64,000 nt of DNA from Niabella pedocola (GCF_021044425.1 NZ_JAJNEC010000003.1:434001-498000), one strand, 5' to 3'; shown: positions 42,535-52,058, counted from the first letter of the stretch. Numbers and translations are program-made. The notes: a model not told the origin generated them from the sequence alone.

Positions 42535-44061
42535 TTATCCTTTCGGATCCGTAGTAATATCGGTCGAAGGCGTTTGCGTTTCTTTCGGGTCTGTACCCTT
42601 TAAATAACTGGGCAGGTTCAGGCCCGCCATATTAAAGAGGTCATTCAGCGGCGGCACCGATTTCATCAGCCCCTGTACAAAATTAGCGGTAGAACCGTTA
42701 CCGTTTTCACCGTTTCCGCCATCCCATACGGTTACCTTATCGATCTTGATATTTTTCACCGCTTCAACCTGTGTACGTACCAGCTCCGGCAGTTTTTCCA
42801 GTAACAACAACTGGAATGCATTAGTAGCGTCGCCACCGGCAGCTTTCACCACTTTGTCGTACCCATCGGCCTGTTTGGTAAGGATCTCAAATAAACCCTT
42901 TGCTTCTGCTTCCATTTTTGCAAAGATGGCATCGGCTTCCCCCTTGGCTCTTAAACGGATGCGCTCCGCCTCTGCTTCTGCATCGATAATGGCTTTTTGC
43001 TTGGCAATCTGCGCGGGTATCACCACGTTTGCATTCTGCGTGGAACGCTCCCGCTCTGCACGGGCCTGCTCGGCTTTTTGTTCTGCGAGATACGATTCCT
43101 CCAATGCCCTGGCCGATTGCACTTTCTCGGCTGTTACCGCTATTTTCAATGCTTCCGCTTCTTTCTCCCGGCGCAATGCATCTGAATTGGCAATGGTGAT
43201 CTTGGCATCATTCTCTCCTTTTACCGCCAGTGAGTTGGCTTCGGAAGTAGCAATACGCGCATCCCGCTCAGCTTCGGCCTTACCAATGGCTTCGTCTTTC
43301 CCGGCCGCCGCAATACTGATCTCCTTATCTTTTTGAGTGATGGCGATCTTTACATCCCGGTCGCGGTTGGTTTCTGCGATCTGTGTATCCTTCTCCCGGT
43401 CGGCAATGGCCTTTCCCGTTTCCCCGATCTTTGTTTGCTCTGCCACACTCACAATGGCTTCATTGATCGCTTTGGCAGCGGCTTCCTTACCCAGCGCCTC
43501 AATATAACCGGATTCGTCCCGGATATCGGTAACGTTCACGTTGATCAGTTTCAAACCGATCTTCTTCAGTTCTGTATCAACATTCTTTGAGATATTGTCT
43601 AAAAATTTATCCCGGTCTGAGTTGATCTCTTCAATGGTCATGGTCGCAATCACCAGGCGGAGCTGTCCGAACAGAATATCTTTCGACAATTCCTGGATCT
43701 GCTCCGGACTCAATCCCAGTAAGCGTTCTGCCGCATTCCCCATACTTTCCGGTTCGGTAGAAATGGCAATCGTAAAGCGACAGGGTACATCCACACGGAT
43801 GTTCTGGCGGGATAATGCATTGGTCAGATTGGCTTCGATAGAGATAGGCTTCAGATCCAGGTACGCAAAGTCCTGGATCACGGGCCATATAAAGGCACCG
43901 CCTCCATGTACACAACGGGCGGAACTGCCGCCTGTTTTACCGTAGATCACGAGGATCTTATCAGAAGGACAACGCTTGTACCGCGAAATCAGCGATACAA
44001 TCGTAACAAACAGGATCAGGGCTCCTACAAGGATCAGGATAAATGGTCCGTCGAAATTCAT
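42535..44061 (-). CDS. Flotillin-like SPFH-domain protein
   Basis: 508 residues. An N-terminal membrane anchor (ILILVGALILFVTIVSLIS) precedes an SPFH/band-7 domain (~30-200) and a long Glu/Ala/Arg coiled coil (~200-420). The C-terminal region ends in a Gly/Asn-rich and NLPSYLKGT tail. This is the YuaG/FloT layout. Flotillins organise membrane microdomains. The upstream NfeD gene, 16 bp away on the same strand, is the standard partner. Confidence 0.88.
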   Translation of the reverse strand: MNFDGPFILILVGALILFVTIVSLISRYKRCPSDKILVIYGKTGGSSARCVHGGGAFIWPVIQDFAYLDLKPISIEANLTNALSRQNIRVDVPCRFTIAISTEPESMGNAAERLLGLSPEQIQELSKDILFGQLRLVIATMTIEEINSDRDKFLDNISKNVDTELKKIGLKLINVNVTDIRDESGYIEALGKEAAAKAINEAIVSVAEQTKIGETGKAIADREKDTQIAETNRDRDVKIAITQKDKEISIAAAGKDEAIGKAEAERDARIATSEANSLAVKGENDAKITIANSDALRREKEAEALKIAVTAEKVQSARALEESYLAEQKAEQARAERERSTQNANVVIPAQIAKQKAIIDAEAEAERIRLRAKGEADAIFAKMEAEAKGLFEILTKQADGYDKVVKAAGGDATNAFQLLLLEKLPELVRTQVEAVKNIKIDKVTVWDGGNGENGNGSTANFVQGLMKSVPPLNDLFNMAGLNLPSYLKGTDPKETQTPSTDITTDPKG

Positions 44062-44077
44062 AAGTGGATTGTTTTTA

Positions 44078-44644
44078 TTAAAGTTTGGTTACAATGAGTA
44101 CACGGTCTTCGATATCGAGCACCTTAACCCGGGTGCCGGATACCAGTCGTTCCCCTTCGGTAACGGCCAGCAGTTCGTGGCTGGTATTGTTATAACTGAT
44201 CTGGATCTTGCCTACGCCGCTCCGGTGTTCCGGGATGGTTAAATAAACAGACCCCGACTTGCCGATGAGGCGTTCGGCTTTAAAGGTATTGTCTTCCGTC
44301 AGTTTCATCAGCTGGCGGATCACGAAAAAGAACAGCAGCACAAAAAAGATCCCAACGGCAACTGCCAGGGCGGTCAGCAAGGCTTTGCTTTCAATGGAGC
44401 GGTAGAAGGCCACACCGGTCCAGCCAAATCCCATCAGGAAATTAATAAGATTTCTTAGTGAAAACATCTGGAAAGGCGCGTCCGCGCCGCTAAGGTCCCC
44501 GTCGAAATCGGCATTGATTCCATCTGCACCATGGCCGCCGGCAAACGTGAGCACGGTCTGGATCAAAAAGATCACACTGGTGATAATGGCTACCCACCAG
44601 AATCCCTGGAGCAATGAGGGCATTCCCTCAAAAAATGCATTCAT
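44078..44644 (-). CDS. NfeD-like membrane protein
   Basis: 188 residues. Three hydrophobic segments (WWVAIITSVIFLIQTVLTF, LINFLMGFGWTGVAFY, LLTALAVAVGIFFVLLFFFVI) precede a C-terminal OB-fold-like domain (AERLIGKSGSVYLTIPEHRSGVGKIQIS, GTRVKVLDIEDRVLIV), as in YuaF-type NfeD proteins lacking the protease domain. It forms a two-gene operon with the flotillin gene and probably interacts with it at the membrane. Confidence 0.83.
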   Translation of the reverse strand: MNAFFEGMPSLLQGFWWVAIITSVIFLIQTVLTFAGGHGADGINADFDGDLSGADAPFQMFSLRNLINFLMGFGWTGVAFYRSIESKALLTALAVAVGIFFVLLFFFVIRQLMKLTEDNTFKAERLIGKSGSVYLTIPEHRSGVGKIQISYNNTSHELLAVTEGERLVSGTRVKVLDIEDRVLIVTKL

Positions 44645-44709
44645 ATTTTAGATAGATTAGGTACAGCGTTATTTTTAATCATTCGTCAACAGCAGTAATA
44701 TAGCTCATA

Positions 44710-44717
44710 CAAATATA
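44710..44717 (-). promoter_or_regulatory. -7 element for the NfeD-flotillin operon
   Basis: Minus strand TATATTTG, 65 bases upstream of the NfeD start; an identical second match lies at 44858-44865. The rest of the gap 44645-44997 has no ORF or repeat. Confidence 0.4.
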
Positions 44718-44972
44718 TTCAAGTTCATGGATTTTTCAATACCCCACACGAAAAAGAAGGCTTCAGGTTCCTGCACCACCGGACGATGGTTACCATATAG
44801 TGTTGTTGATACGCCTGCATAAAAGGGCTGCTGCAGCTACAAACTTCAAACTCGTAACAAATATATAAAAGACATACAACGGGGAACGCCAAAGGAAAAA
44901 CGCAGTTTGTATACTATTGTTTTATAAAAAAAACTACCTAAAAACAGGTATTTTTTTAGACAACGGGACCCT

Positions 44973-44980
44973 TACTTTTG
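44973..44980 (+). promoter_or_regulatory. -7 element for the outer-membrane protein
   Basis: TACTTTTG matches TAnnTTTG 17 bases before the ATG at 44998 and rules out the in-frame start at 44917. Confidence 0.55.
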
Positions 44981-44997
44981 CAGAAATTTTTTCCATT

Positions 44998-45501
44998 ATG
45001 AAATTGAAAATGACCTTATGTGTTGCACTTGCCTTTACTGCAACTGCTTTATTTGCCCAAAGCGACTACAAACAATCGATCGGTTTACGGTTTGGTAGCG
45101 GCTATTATGATATAGTTTCTGCGGCATACAAAACCTTTTTAAACGAAGCCGGTGCTTTGGAAGTGAATGCCGGTTTTCACCCCTATGGTGTAACAGGATA
45201 CCGTTGGGTAAATGCGTCGGCATCGGTGGGCTATCAGCACCATTTCCCGATTAAACCTGTTGACGGACTGAAATGGTTCGTAGGCGGCGGTGTTGTTGCA
45301 GCCAACTCTTTTTCCTCCAATGATTATTACAAGGGTTTTAGCCTGGGACTGTTCCCTACTGCCGGCGCCGACTACAAATTTTCAAAAATTCCGTTGGCCG
45401 TTTCTGCCGATGTGCGTCCTACCATCCATGTAATTAAAGCGGTAGATTACCACAACAGCTTTTACCCCAATGCCGGTGTTTCTGCACGGTATACATTCTA
45501 A
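44998..45501 (+). CDS. Small outer-membrane beta-barrel protein
   Basis: 167 residues from the ATG at 44998, with a Sec signal ending ALFAQ. The mature protein has about eight amphipathic strands (SIGLRFGSGYYDIVSAAYKTF, GALEVNAGFHPYG, ASVGYQHHFPI) and ends in ARYTF, a C-terminal aromatic as in outer-membrane barrels. It resembles OmpW/OmpA-like small barrels in Bacteroidota. No function assigned. A strong terminator follows. Confidence 0.7.
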   Translation: MKLKMTLCVALAFTATALFAQSDYKQSIGLRFGSGYYDIVSAAYKTFLNEAGALEVNAGFHPYGVTGYRWVNASASVGYQHHFPIKPVDGLKWFVGGGVVAANSFSSNDYYKGFSLGLFPTAGADYKFSKIPLAVSADVRPTIHVIKAVDYHNSFYPNAGVSARYTF

Positions 45502-45522
45502 AATTTATCCCTTATGCTCCAC

Positions 45523-45558
45523 GGGCCGCACTTTTGATAAGTGCGGCCCGCTTTTTTT
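45523..45558 (+). terminator. Rho-independent terminator
   Basis: GGGCCGCACTT (45523-45533) pairs perfectly with 45539-45549 across a 5-base loop and is followed by CGCTTTTTTT. Confidence 0.85.
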
Positions 45559-45568
45559 AGGGAAACGC

Positions 45569-45576
45569 TATTTTTG
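45569..45576 (+). promoter_or_regulatory. -7 element for the TonB-family gene
   Basis: TATTTTTG matches TAnnTTTG, 17 bases before the ATG at 45594 and right after the preceding terminator. Confidence 0.55.
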
Positions 45577-45593
45577 TATAAATAATTTAAGAG

Positions 45594-46550
45594 ATGCACC
45601 GTAAACTCCAACTGCTGCTGCTGGGCATGGTAATTAGTACCAGCTTAAATGCCCAAACTACCGAACGTTATTACGATTACTCATGGAAGGCCTGCAAACC
45701 TGAGGAAGCCTTGTTTTATTCGACGGTTATCAAAACAGACACCGGCTGGTATCGCAGGGATTATTACCTGCGGGAAAAGAAATTACAGATGGCAGGCCTT
45801 TACCAGGATGAGGACTGCAAGGTTCCCAACGGTACTTTTTTCTATTTTTATCCCAATGCACAGATCAGTTCTGTTGGAAAATTCAGGTCAGGGAAAAAAG
45901 AAGGGATCTGGTTGCGGTATTATCCCAATAAAATGCTGCAGGATTCAGCTTCCTATCATAATGACCGCCCCGTCGGCCTTGTGCTAAGCTGGCATTCCAA
46001 TGGCTACCTGAGTGATTCGGCTATTTACCGTCCGGATGGTTCGGGGCTCAGGGCCTCATGGTTCGATAATGGAATGCCTTCCTCCGCCGGTCGTTTTTCC
46101 GAAAAAGGAAAGGCCGACAAAAAATGGGTCTATTTTCATAAAAACGGAAAACCTAGCTGCGTTGAAATGTACAATAATGGCACCCTGACCGCCCGTCAGC
46201 ATTTCGATATCACTGGTAGCCCGCTCTCAGATACCACCGATATAGAACGGGAAGCGGAATTCCCCGGAGGCGCAAATGCCTGGTCAAAATATCTTCAGAA
46301 AAAGCTATACTTCCCGACTCAGTATAAATTCGACAATGATGGAAAAGCTGTTGTTATCGTAAGCTTTACAGTTGATGAAGCCGGAAAAGTAGCCGATGTG
46401 TATGTGAGTACTTCCCTACACCCCACTTTTGACAGGATTGCAGAAAACGTTGTCCGACAATCGCCCCAATGGATCCCGGCCTTTAGAAAAAACCGCAGTA
46501 TAAAATCATACAGAAAGCAGCCGGTATTTTTCGGCCAGGAAACACGGTGA
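45594..46550 (+). CDS. MORN-like repeat protein with C-terminal TonB domain
   Basis: 318 residues with a Sec signal ending SLNAQ. The middle ~60-200 consists of MORN/YwqK-like repeats (GTFFYFYPNAQISSVGKFRSGKKEGIWLRYYPN and similar). Residues ~225-310 form a TonB C-terminal domain (FPGGANAWSKYLQKKLYFP, VIVSFTVDEAGKVADVYV, SPQWIPAFRKNR). TonB proteins transduce energy to outer-membrane receptors through a membrane anchor; here there is only a cleavable signal, so energy transduction is uncertain. Probably a periplasmic protein of unknown role. Confidence 0.75.
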   Translation: MHRKLQLLLLGMVISTSLNAQTTERYYDYSWKACKPEEALFYSTVIKTDTGWYRRDYYLREKKLQMAGLYQDEDCKVPNGTFFYFYPNAQISSVGKFRSGKKEGIWLRYYPNKMLQDSASYHNDRPVGLVLSWHSNGYLSDSAIYRPDGSGLRASWFDNGMPSSAGRFSEKGKADKKWVYFHKNGKPSCVEMYNNGTLTARQHFDITGSPLSDTTDIEREAEFPGGANAWSKYLQKKLYFPTQYKFDNDGKAVVIVSFTVDEAGKVADVYVSTSLHPTFDRIAENVVRQSPQWIPAFRKNRSIKSYRKQPVFFGQETR

Positions 46551-46733
46551 TATTCCTCCGGTGCTTGGCTTATTTGCATATGTTTAACAGACTTGCGGGC
46601 ACTGCATGCCTTTTCAGGAACAACACAACGGGTGGATCTGCGAAGGTACAGGTACGTTTGTATAAGGTATAAAAAGGCGACCGCCCACCCGCATTTTCCC
46701 TTCATTTATACTTTTTTGTACAAATAAAAAACG

Positions 46734-46741
46734 TACCTTTG
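46734..46741 (+). promoter_or_regulatory. -7 element of the suf operon
   Basis: TACCTTTG matches TAnnTTTG and ends 4 bases before the ATG at 46746. A nearby TTG is at 46716-46718. The transcript would start at or just after the first ATG, so translation may be leaderless or begin at the ATG at 46752. Confidence 0.6.
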
Positions 46742-46745
46742 CAAA

Positions 46746-48227
46746 ATGAATATGGAAACTGATCAATTAGTGCATAGCAACACAGCAGCAGAACCGGATG
46801 TTATTGAAAATCATGTAAATAGCGAGTATAAGTATGGTTTTGTTACGGATATTGAGATGGAATCGGCCCCTAAAGGTCTTGATGAAAATACCATTCGTTT
46901 TATTTCAGCCAAGAAAAATGAACCGGAGTGGATGCTGGAATGGCGGTTAAAGGCTTTTGCTCAATGGCAGAAAATGAAGCCGCCGCATTGGGCCAATCTG
47001 ACCTACCCGGATATCGATTTCCAGGATATCATTTATTACGCAGCGCCCAAGCAAAAAATAAAGCCCAACAGCCTGGATGAAGTAGATCCCGAACTGATCA
47101 AAACATTTGAAAAACTGGGTATTTCACTGGATGAGCAAAAACGCCTGACCGGCGTTGCGGTAGACGCGGTGATCGACAGCGTTTCGATCGGTACTTCTTT
47201 TAAAGAGCAGCTGGCCGAACTGGGCATCATTTTCTGTTCCATCAGCGAAGCCATCCAGGAACACCCGGAACTGGTACGGCAGTACCTGGCTTCCGTGGTT
47301 CCCGTTACCGATAATTTTTACGCAGCATTGAATTCCGCCGTATTCAGCGACGGTTCTTTCTGCTATATTCCCAAGGGTGTACGCTGCCCCATGGAGCTTT
47401 CTACCTATTTCCGGATCAATGCCGAAAATACCGGTCAGTTTGAACGCACCCTCATCGTTGCCGAAGAAGGCTCCTATGTAAGTTACCTGGAAGGATGCAC
47501 CGCTCCCATGCGGGACGAAAACCAGCTGCATGCGGCCATTGTGGAGATCGTTGCAATGGACCATGCCGAGGTAAAGTATTCCACCGTGCAAAATTGGTAT
47601 CCTGGTGATAAGGAAGGCAAGGGCGGTATCTATAATTTCGTTACCAAAAGAGGGATCTGTAAGGGCGTACATTCCAAAATCTCCTGGACACAGGTGGAAA
47701 CCGGTTCTTCCATTACCTGGAAATATCCCAGTGTAATTTTACAGGGCGACTATTCTACCGGTGAGTTTTACTCCGTAGCGGTAACCAATAATTTTCAGCA
47801 GGCCGATACCGGTACCAAGATGCTGCATATTGGTAAAAATACCAAAAGCCGCATCGTCTCCAAAGGGATCTCTGCCGGGCAGAGCCAGAACAGCTATCGC
47901 GGATTGGTGCGCGTAGGTAAAAATGCCGCCAATGCGCGGAACTTCTCTCAATGTGATTCCTTATTATTAGGCGATAAATGTGGGGCGCATACCTTCCCCT
48001 ATATTGAAGTAAAAAACAATACAGGCGTGGTAGAACATGAAGCCACCACTTCAAAAATAGGCGAAGACCAGATCTTTTATTGCAACCAGCGAGGCATCGA
48101 TACCGAAAAAGCGGTAGCCCTGATCATCAATGGTTTTGCAAAAGAGGTGATGAACCAGCTTCCGATGGAGTTTGCAGTAGAAGCGCAGAAGCTACTGGCA
48201 ATTAGTCTGGAGGGTTCTGTTGGGTAG
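46746..48227 (+). CDS. sufB: Fe-S cluster assembly protein SufB
   Basis: 493 residues, full SufB length. The protein shows the conserved SufB/D fold (FCYIPKGVRCPMELSTYFRIN, EEGSYVSYLEGCTAP, WYPGDKEGKGGIYNFVTKRG, GDKCGAHTFPYIEVKNNTGVVEHEA, FYCNQRGIDTEKA). It is the scaffold where a new Fe-S cluster forms with SufC and SufD. First gene of the suf cluster; the next gene starts 315 bp later. Two closely spaced starts (46746 and 46752) are possible. Confidence 0.95.
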   Translation: MNMETDQLVHSNTAAEPDVIENHVNSEYKYGFVTDIEMESAPKGLDENTIRFISAKKNEPEWMLEWRLKAFAQWQKMKPPHWANLTYPDIDFQDIIYYAAPKQKIKPNSLDEVDPELIKTFEKLGISLDEQKRLTGVAVDAVIDSVSIGTSFKEQLAELGIIFCSISEAIQEHPELVRQYLASVVPVTDNFYAALNSAVFSDGSFCYIPKGVRCPMELSTYFRINAENTGQFERTLIVAEEGSYVSYLEGCTAPMRDENQLHAAIVEIVAMDHAEVKYSTVQNWYPGDKEGKGGIYNFVTKRGICKGVHSKISWTQVETGSSITWKYPSVILQGDYSTGEFYSVAVTNNFQQADTGTKMLHIGKNTKSRIVSKGISAGQSQNSYRGLVRVGKNAANARNFSQCDSLLLGDKCGAHTFPYIEVKNNTGVVEHEATTSKIGEDQIFYCNQRGIDTEKAVALIINGFAKEVMNQLPMEFAVEAQKLLAISLEGSVG

Positions 48228-48542
48228 TTCAACGTTTAAGGCTACGAGCTGCATTATTGGGCCAGCAGTTGAATGCCTATCGGCTTCGTTGTGTCACTCA
48301 CTTGTTTTGCAGTACATTACCCGGCAATTTGCCGGAGCAAGGTAATAAGAGTAGCCTTTGAACATCAAGCCTAAAACAGGCTTATCGTAAAACGCTTTGA
48401 AGATCTCAACATCCGGAAAACATAGCTGAAGGTTTTGAGCAGGATGGCAATAATGATTTCCGGGGCAATAAGTTCAAGTCCGGGCTCCAACCTGAAACTT
48501 AGAACTTAAAACTAAATAAAAACGAAAAATTACAAATAAGAA
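48228..48542. other. Long spacer between sufB and sufC
   Basis: 315 bp without an ORF. It contains a small palindrome (CCGGCAATTTGCCGG) and an A-rich leader before sufC. No TAnnTTTG element is seen close to sufC, so sufC may depend on read-through from sufB. Confidence 0.4.
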
Positions 48543-49292
48543 ATGTTAAGTATCAAAGACCTCCGCGCAGGTATCGAAGAACGGGAAATATTAAAGGGTA
48601 TTAACCTGGACATTAAACCAGGTGAAGTACACGCGATTATGGGGCCCAACGGCTCGGGTAAAAGTACCCTGGCATCGGTGCTGGCCGGAAAACAGGATTA
48701 TGAAGTAACCGGCGGCTCTGTAACGTTTGAAGGCAAGGACCTGCTGGAACTGGCACCCGAAGAAAGAGCCGGCGAAGGTATTTTCCTGAGTTTTCAGTAC
48801 CCGGTTGAAATACCCGGATTAAGCACCACCAATTTTATGAAAACAGCAGTGAACGAGATCCGCAAATACCGCGGACAGGATGAACTGGATGCTGTTTCTT
48901 TCTTAAAGAAAATGAAAGAGAAAATGGCCCTCGTAGAAATTGACCAGTCTATGCTGAGCCGTTCGCTCAACGAAGGTTTTTCCGGTGGTGAGAAAAAACG
49001 GAACGAAATATTCCAGATGGCAATGCTGGAGCCCAAACTGGCGATCCTGGATGAAACCGATTCCGGTCTGGACATCGATGCCATCCGTATTGTAGCCAAT
49101 GGCGTCAATAAACTGCGTACCCCCGAAAATGGTATCCTGGTGATCACCCACTACCAACGCCTGCTGGATTATATCATCCCCGATTTTGTACACGTGTTGT
49201 ATAACGGGCGTATCGTAAAATCCGGTACCAAGGAACTGGCCTACGAACTGGAAGAAAGAGGATATGATTTTATAAAAAGCGAGCTGGTGTAG
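48543..49292 (+). CDS. sufC: Fe-S cluster assembly ATPase SufC
   Basis: 249 residues. The ABC ATPase has Walker A GPNGSGKST, the SufC-type signature SGGEKKRNEI and Walker B LAILDETDSGLD, with the ITHYQRLLDYI switch-His segment. It drives cluster assembly on the SufBCD complex. Cytoplasmic. Its distance from sufB (315 bp) and sufD (130 bp) is longer than in most suf operons. Confidence 0.96.
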   Translation: MLSIKDLRAGIEEREILKGINLDIKPGEVHAIMGPNGSGKSTLASVLAGKQDYEVTGGSVTFEGKDLLELAPEERAGEGIFLSFQYPVEIPGLSTTNFMKTAVNEIRKYRGQDELDAVSFLKKMKEKMALVEIDQSMLSRSLNEGFSGGEKKRNEIFQMAMLEPKLAILDETDSGLDIDAIRIVANGVNKLRTPENGILVITHYQRLLDYIIPDFVHVLYNGRIVKSGTKELAYELEERGYDFIKSELV

Positions 49293-49422
49293 CATCATGT
49301 GCTAATTTGAAAATTTGAAAATGACACAGATCAAAGCGGCGTTTTTAGGCCATTGATCATTGGAGCTGTTGTGGGTCCATTCATTTTCAAAACTTCAAAT
49401 GCTCGAATTTTCAAATTAAACA
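49293..49422. repeat. Inverted A/T-rich repeat between sufC and sufD
   Basis: 49304-49324 (AATTTGAAAATTTGAAAA and on) pairs with 49381-49417 with small bulges. The gap can fold into a large hairpin. Similar TTTTCAAATT-type tracts lie at ~63186-63241. It may be an intergenic repeat family of this genome. Confidence 0.5.
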
Positions 49423-50727
49423 ATGGATACAATAACATATTTTAAAGATCGTTTTGAAAAGCTGCAGGGACAACAACTCGATTCCCGGTTGAAATCCTTA
49501 CGGGACGACGCTTTTAGCGCGTTTGAACAAACAGGCATTCCTACGGTAAAACACGAGGAGTGGAAATATACAAGGATCAATGATTTTTTCAACAAGGATT
49601 ATCATTTTACTACGGACCTGAAGGAACAGCAATTCCGGTCCGCCGAGCTGCAGCCCTTCCTGTTGCCGGGGCATGAAAATGCCAATATCATTGTTTTTGT
49701 AAACGGGCATTATCATGCCGAGCATTCGGTATTGCGTTCGGAAGAACTGGAGATCATTTCCCTGGAAGCTGCTGCACACAATCAATATGCCGGTATTGTA
49801 GAAAAACATCTGGGCCATAGCGCCGATTATCATAAGGACGGCATTAATGCCCTGAATACGGCGTTTATCCAGGAAGGCGTATTCATTCATATCCAAAAGG
49901 GCAAAACGGTGAACCACCCGGTATATATTTATAATGTAACCGATGCCCGTTCGGGAAATATTTTTGCACAGCCCAGAGCATTGGTACATGTAGGCGAAAA
50001 TGCGCAGGTGGAGATCCTGGAAACCTTTGCCACCATCGGTGCCGATGAAAGCTTTACCAACCAGGTGTTTGAAATCGCCGTGGAGGAAAATGCCGTGCTC
50101 AGCTTGTACAAGATCCAGAATGATGCCGCTAATTCTACCATCGTTAGTACCACACATGTACACCAGATTGGAAAAAGCGTTGCCAATGTGGTAACCATTT
50201 CATTAAGCGGCGGCCTGGTACGTAATAATCTCAATATGGTAATGTCTGCCCCCTATTGCGAAGCTAACCTCTCCGGGTTATACCTGCAAAGCGGACATAC
50301 GCATGTAGACAATCATACCGTGGTAGACAACCGTCAGCCCAATTGCCTCAGTAACGAATTGTACAAGGGCATTATGAATGGCCACGCCACCGGGGTATTC
50401 AACGGAAAAATATTTGTGCGCCAGATCGCGCAGAAAACAAACGCATACCAGACCAATAAAAATATTTTGCTCTCCGGCAACGCCACTGTAAATACAAAAC
50501 CGCAGCTGGAGATTTTTGCCGATGATGTAAAATGCTCCCACGGTTGTACCGTAGGACGCCTGGATGAAGAAGCGCTGTTCTATCTGAAGTCGCGTGGTAT
50601 TTCTGAAGCCACAGCACGCTCGCTGCTGTTACACGGGTTTGCACTGGATGTACTGGAAAAGATCGGCTCTGAAGACGTACGTCAATATGTGAACAAGCTG
50701 GTAACCGCCAGTCTGAACCTGGGTTAA
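49423..50727 (+). CDS. sufD: Fe-S cluster assembly protein SufD
   Basis: 434 residues. The SufB/D core is recognisable: KHEEWKYTRI near the N-terminus, LSGLYLQSGHTHVDNHTVVDNRQPNCLSNELYKGI, and the C-terminal ADDVKCSHGCTVGRLDEEALFYLKSRGI. It completes the SufBC2D complex. Position after sufC and before sufS follows the usual order. Confidence 0.94.
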   Translation: MDTITYFKDRFEKLQGQQLDSRLKSLRDDAFSAFEQTGIPTVKHEEWKYTRINDFFNKDYHFTTDLKEQQFRSAELQPFLLPGHENANIIVFVNGHYHAEHSVLRSEELEIISLEAAAHNQYAGIVEKHLGHSADYHKDGINALNTAFIQEGVFIHIQKGKTVNHPVYIYNVTDARSGNIFAQPRALVHVGENAQVEILETFATIGADESFTNQVFEIAVEENAVLSLYKIQNDAANSTIVSTTHVHQIGKSVANVVTISLSGGLVRNNLNMVMSAPYCEANLSGLYLQSGHTHVDNHTVVDNRQPNCLSNELYKGIMNGHATGVFNGKIFVRQIAQKTNAYQTNKNILLSGNATVNTKPQLEIFADDVKCSHGCTVGRLDEEALFYLKSRGISEATARSLLLHGFALDVLEKIGSEDVRQYVNKLVTASLNLG

Positions 50728-50795
50728 CGCCGTAAAAAACAGCAGGCCAACAGCAACGAAGCCGTTAAAAAGATCCAAATCGATTAAAAATACAG

Positions 50796-52058
50796 GTGAT
50801 GAGTAATGAAACAATAGCGGAAACTGCAGCAGGAAACAAGGTGTTGGATATTGAAGCGATCCGGAATGATTTCCCGATTCTCAACCGGTTGGTAAAAGGA
50901 CATCCGCTGGTATATCTTGATAACGCGGCCACTTCACAGAAACCGGCAGCTGTTATCGATGCGTTGGTATATTATTACACCCAGCTGAATGCGAATGTGC
51001 ACCGTGGCATTCATACACTGGCCGAAGAGGCTACTGCCGCTTTTGAAGCCACCCGCGATGCCCTCCGGCAGTTCATCAACGCGGCGCACCGGGAAGAGAT
51101 CATTTATACAAAAGGGACTACAGAAGGCATTAACCTGGTAGCCTATACCTGGGGCCGGAAAAACCTGCAGGAAGGCGACGAGGTGATCATATCCGGAATG
51201 GAACACCATTCCAATATCGTTCCCTGGCAAATTGTGTGCGAGGAAAAGAAAGCGGTGCTGAAAGTGATCCCCGTAAACGAAAAGGGCGAACTGATCCTCG
51301 AGGTATACGACCAGTTGCTTTCAGAACGGACAAAGCTGGTTTCGGTAGTGCATGTTTCCAATGCAATGGGCACCATCAACCCGGTAAAAACCATCATCGA
51401 TAAAGCACACGCCAAAGGCGCCCTGGTGCTGATCGATGGTGCGCAATCGTCGATGCACCTGGATATTGATGTGCAGGAACTCGATTGCGATTTTTTTGCG
51501 TTATCTGCGCACAAAATGTTCGGTCCTACCGGTGCCGGTGCGTTATATGGCAAAAAACACATCCTGGAGGCAATGCCGGTATTTAACGGTGGCGGTGAAA
51601 TGATTAAAGAAGTCACATTTGAAAAAACAACCTACAATGAACTGCCGTATAAATTTGAAGCGGGCACGCCGAATATTGCAGACTTTGTAGCATTTAAGCC
51701 GGCGATAGAATATATCAATACACTGGGCAAGGAAAATATCCGCAAACATGAAGACGAGCTACTCTCCTATGCCACCCGAAAAGTAACGGAACTGGAGGGC
51801 GTGCGTATCATTGGTGAAGCAGCGGAAAAAGCAAGCGTACTTTCCTTTGTGATCGACGGTGTGCATCCGCAGGATATTGGAATTCTGCTGGATAATAAAG
51901 GCATTGCGGTACGTACCGGTCATCATTGTGCCGAGCCCCTGATGAACCGCTTTTGTATACCTGGTACCATTCGCGCTTCTTTTGCGGTGTATAATACCCT
52001 GGAAGAGATTGATAAACTGGCAGACGGATTAAAGAAGGCTATCCGGTTATTGCGATAA
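50796..52058 (+). CDS. sufS: Cysteine desulfurase SufS
   Basis: 420 residues. Class V aminotransferase fold with YLDNAATSQKP, the PLP-binding Lys in FALSAHKMFGPTGAG, and the active-site Cys in RTGHHCAEPLM, which is the SufS-type (group II) context. It removes sulfur from cysteine as persulfide and passes it to SufE. The protein starts MMSNE, so a start at 50799 is equally possible. Confidence 0.95.
   Translation: MMSNETIAETAAGNKVLDIEAIRNDFPILNRLVKGHPLVYLDNAATSQKPAAVIDALVYYYTQLNANVHRGIHTLAEEATAAFEATRDALRQFINAAHREEIIYTKGTTEGINLVAYTWGRKNLQEGDEVIISGMEHHSNIVPWQIVCEEKKAVLKVIPVNEKGELILEVYDQLLSERTKLVSVVHVSNAMGTINPVKTIIDKAHAKGALVLIDGAQSSMHLDIDVQELDCDFFALSAHKMFGPTGAGALYGKKHILEAMPVFNGGGEMIKEVTFEKTTYNELPYKFEAGTPNIADFVAFKPAIEYINTLGKENIRKHEDELLSYATRKVTELEGVRIIGEAAEKASVLSFVIDGVHPQDIGILLDNKGIAVRTGHHCAEPLMNRFCIPGTIRASFAVYNTLEEIDKLADGLKKAIRLLR

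Noticed and set aside
42746..43336. 196-codon plus-strand frame with Ser/Ala-rich repeats
   Set aside because: It is the complement of the flotillin coiled coil; the repeat look comes from the Glu/Ala codons.
49498..50163. 221-codon minus-strand frame
   Set aside because: Shadow of sufD.
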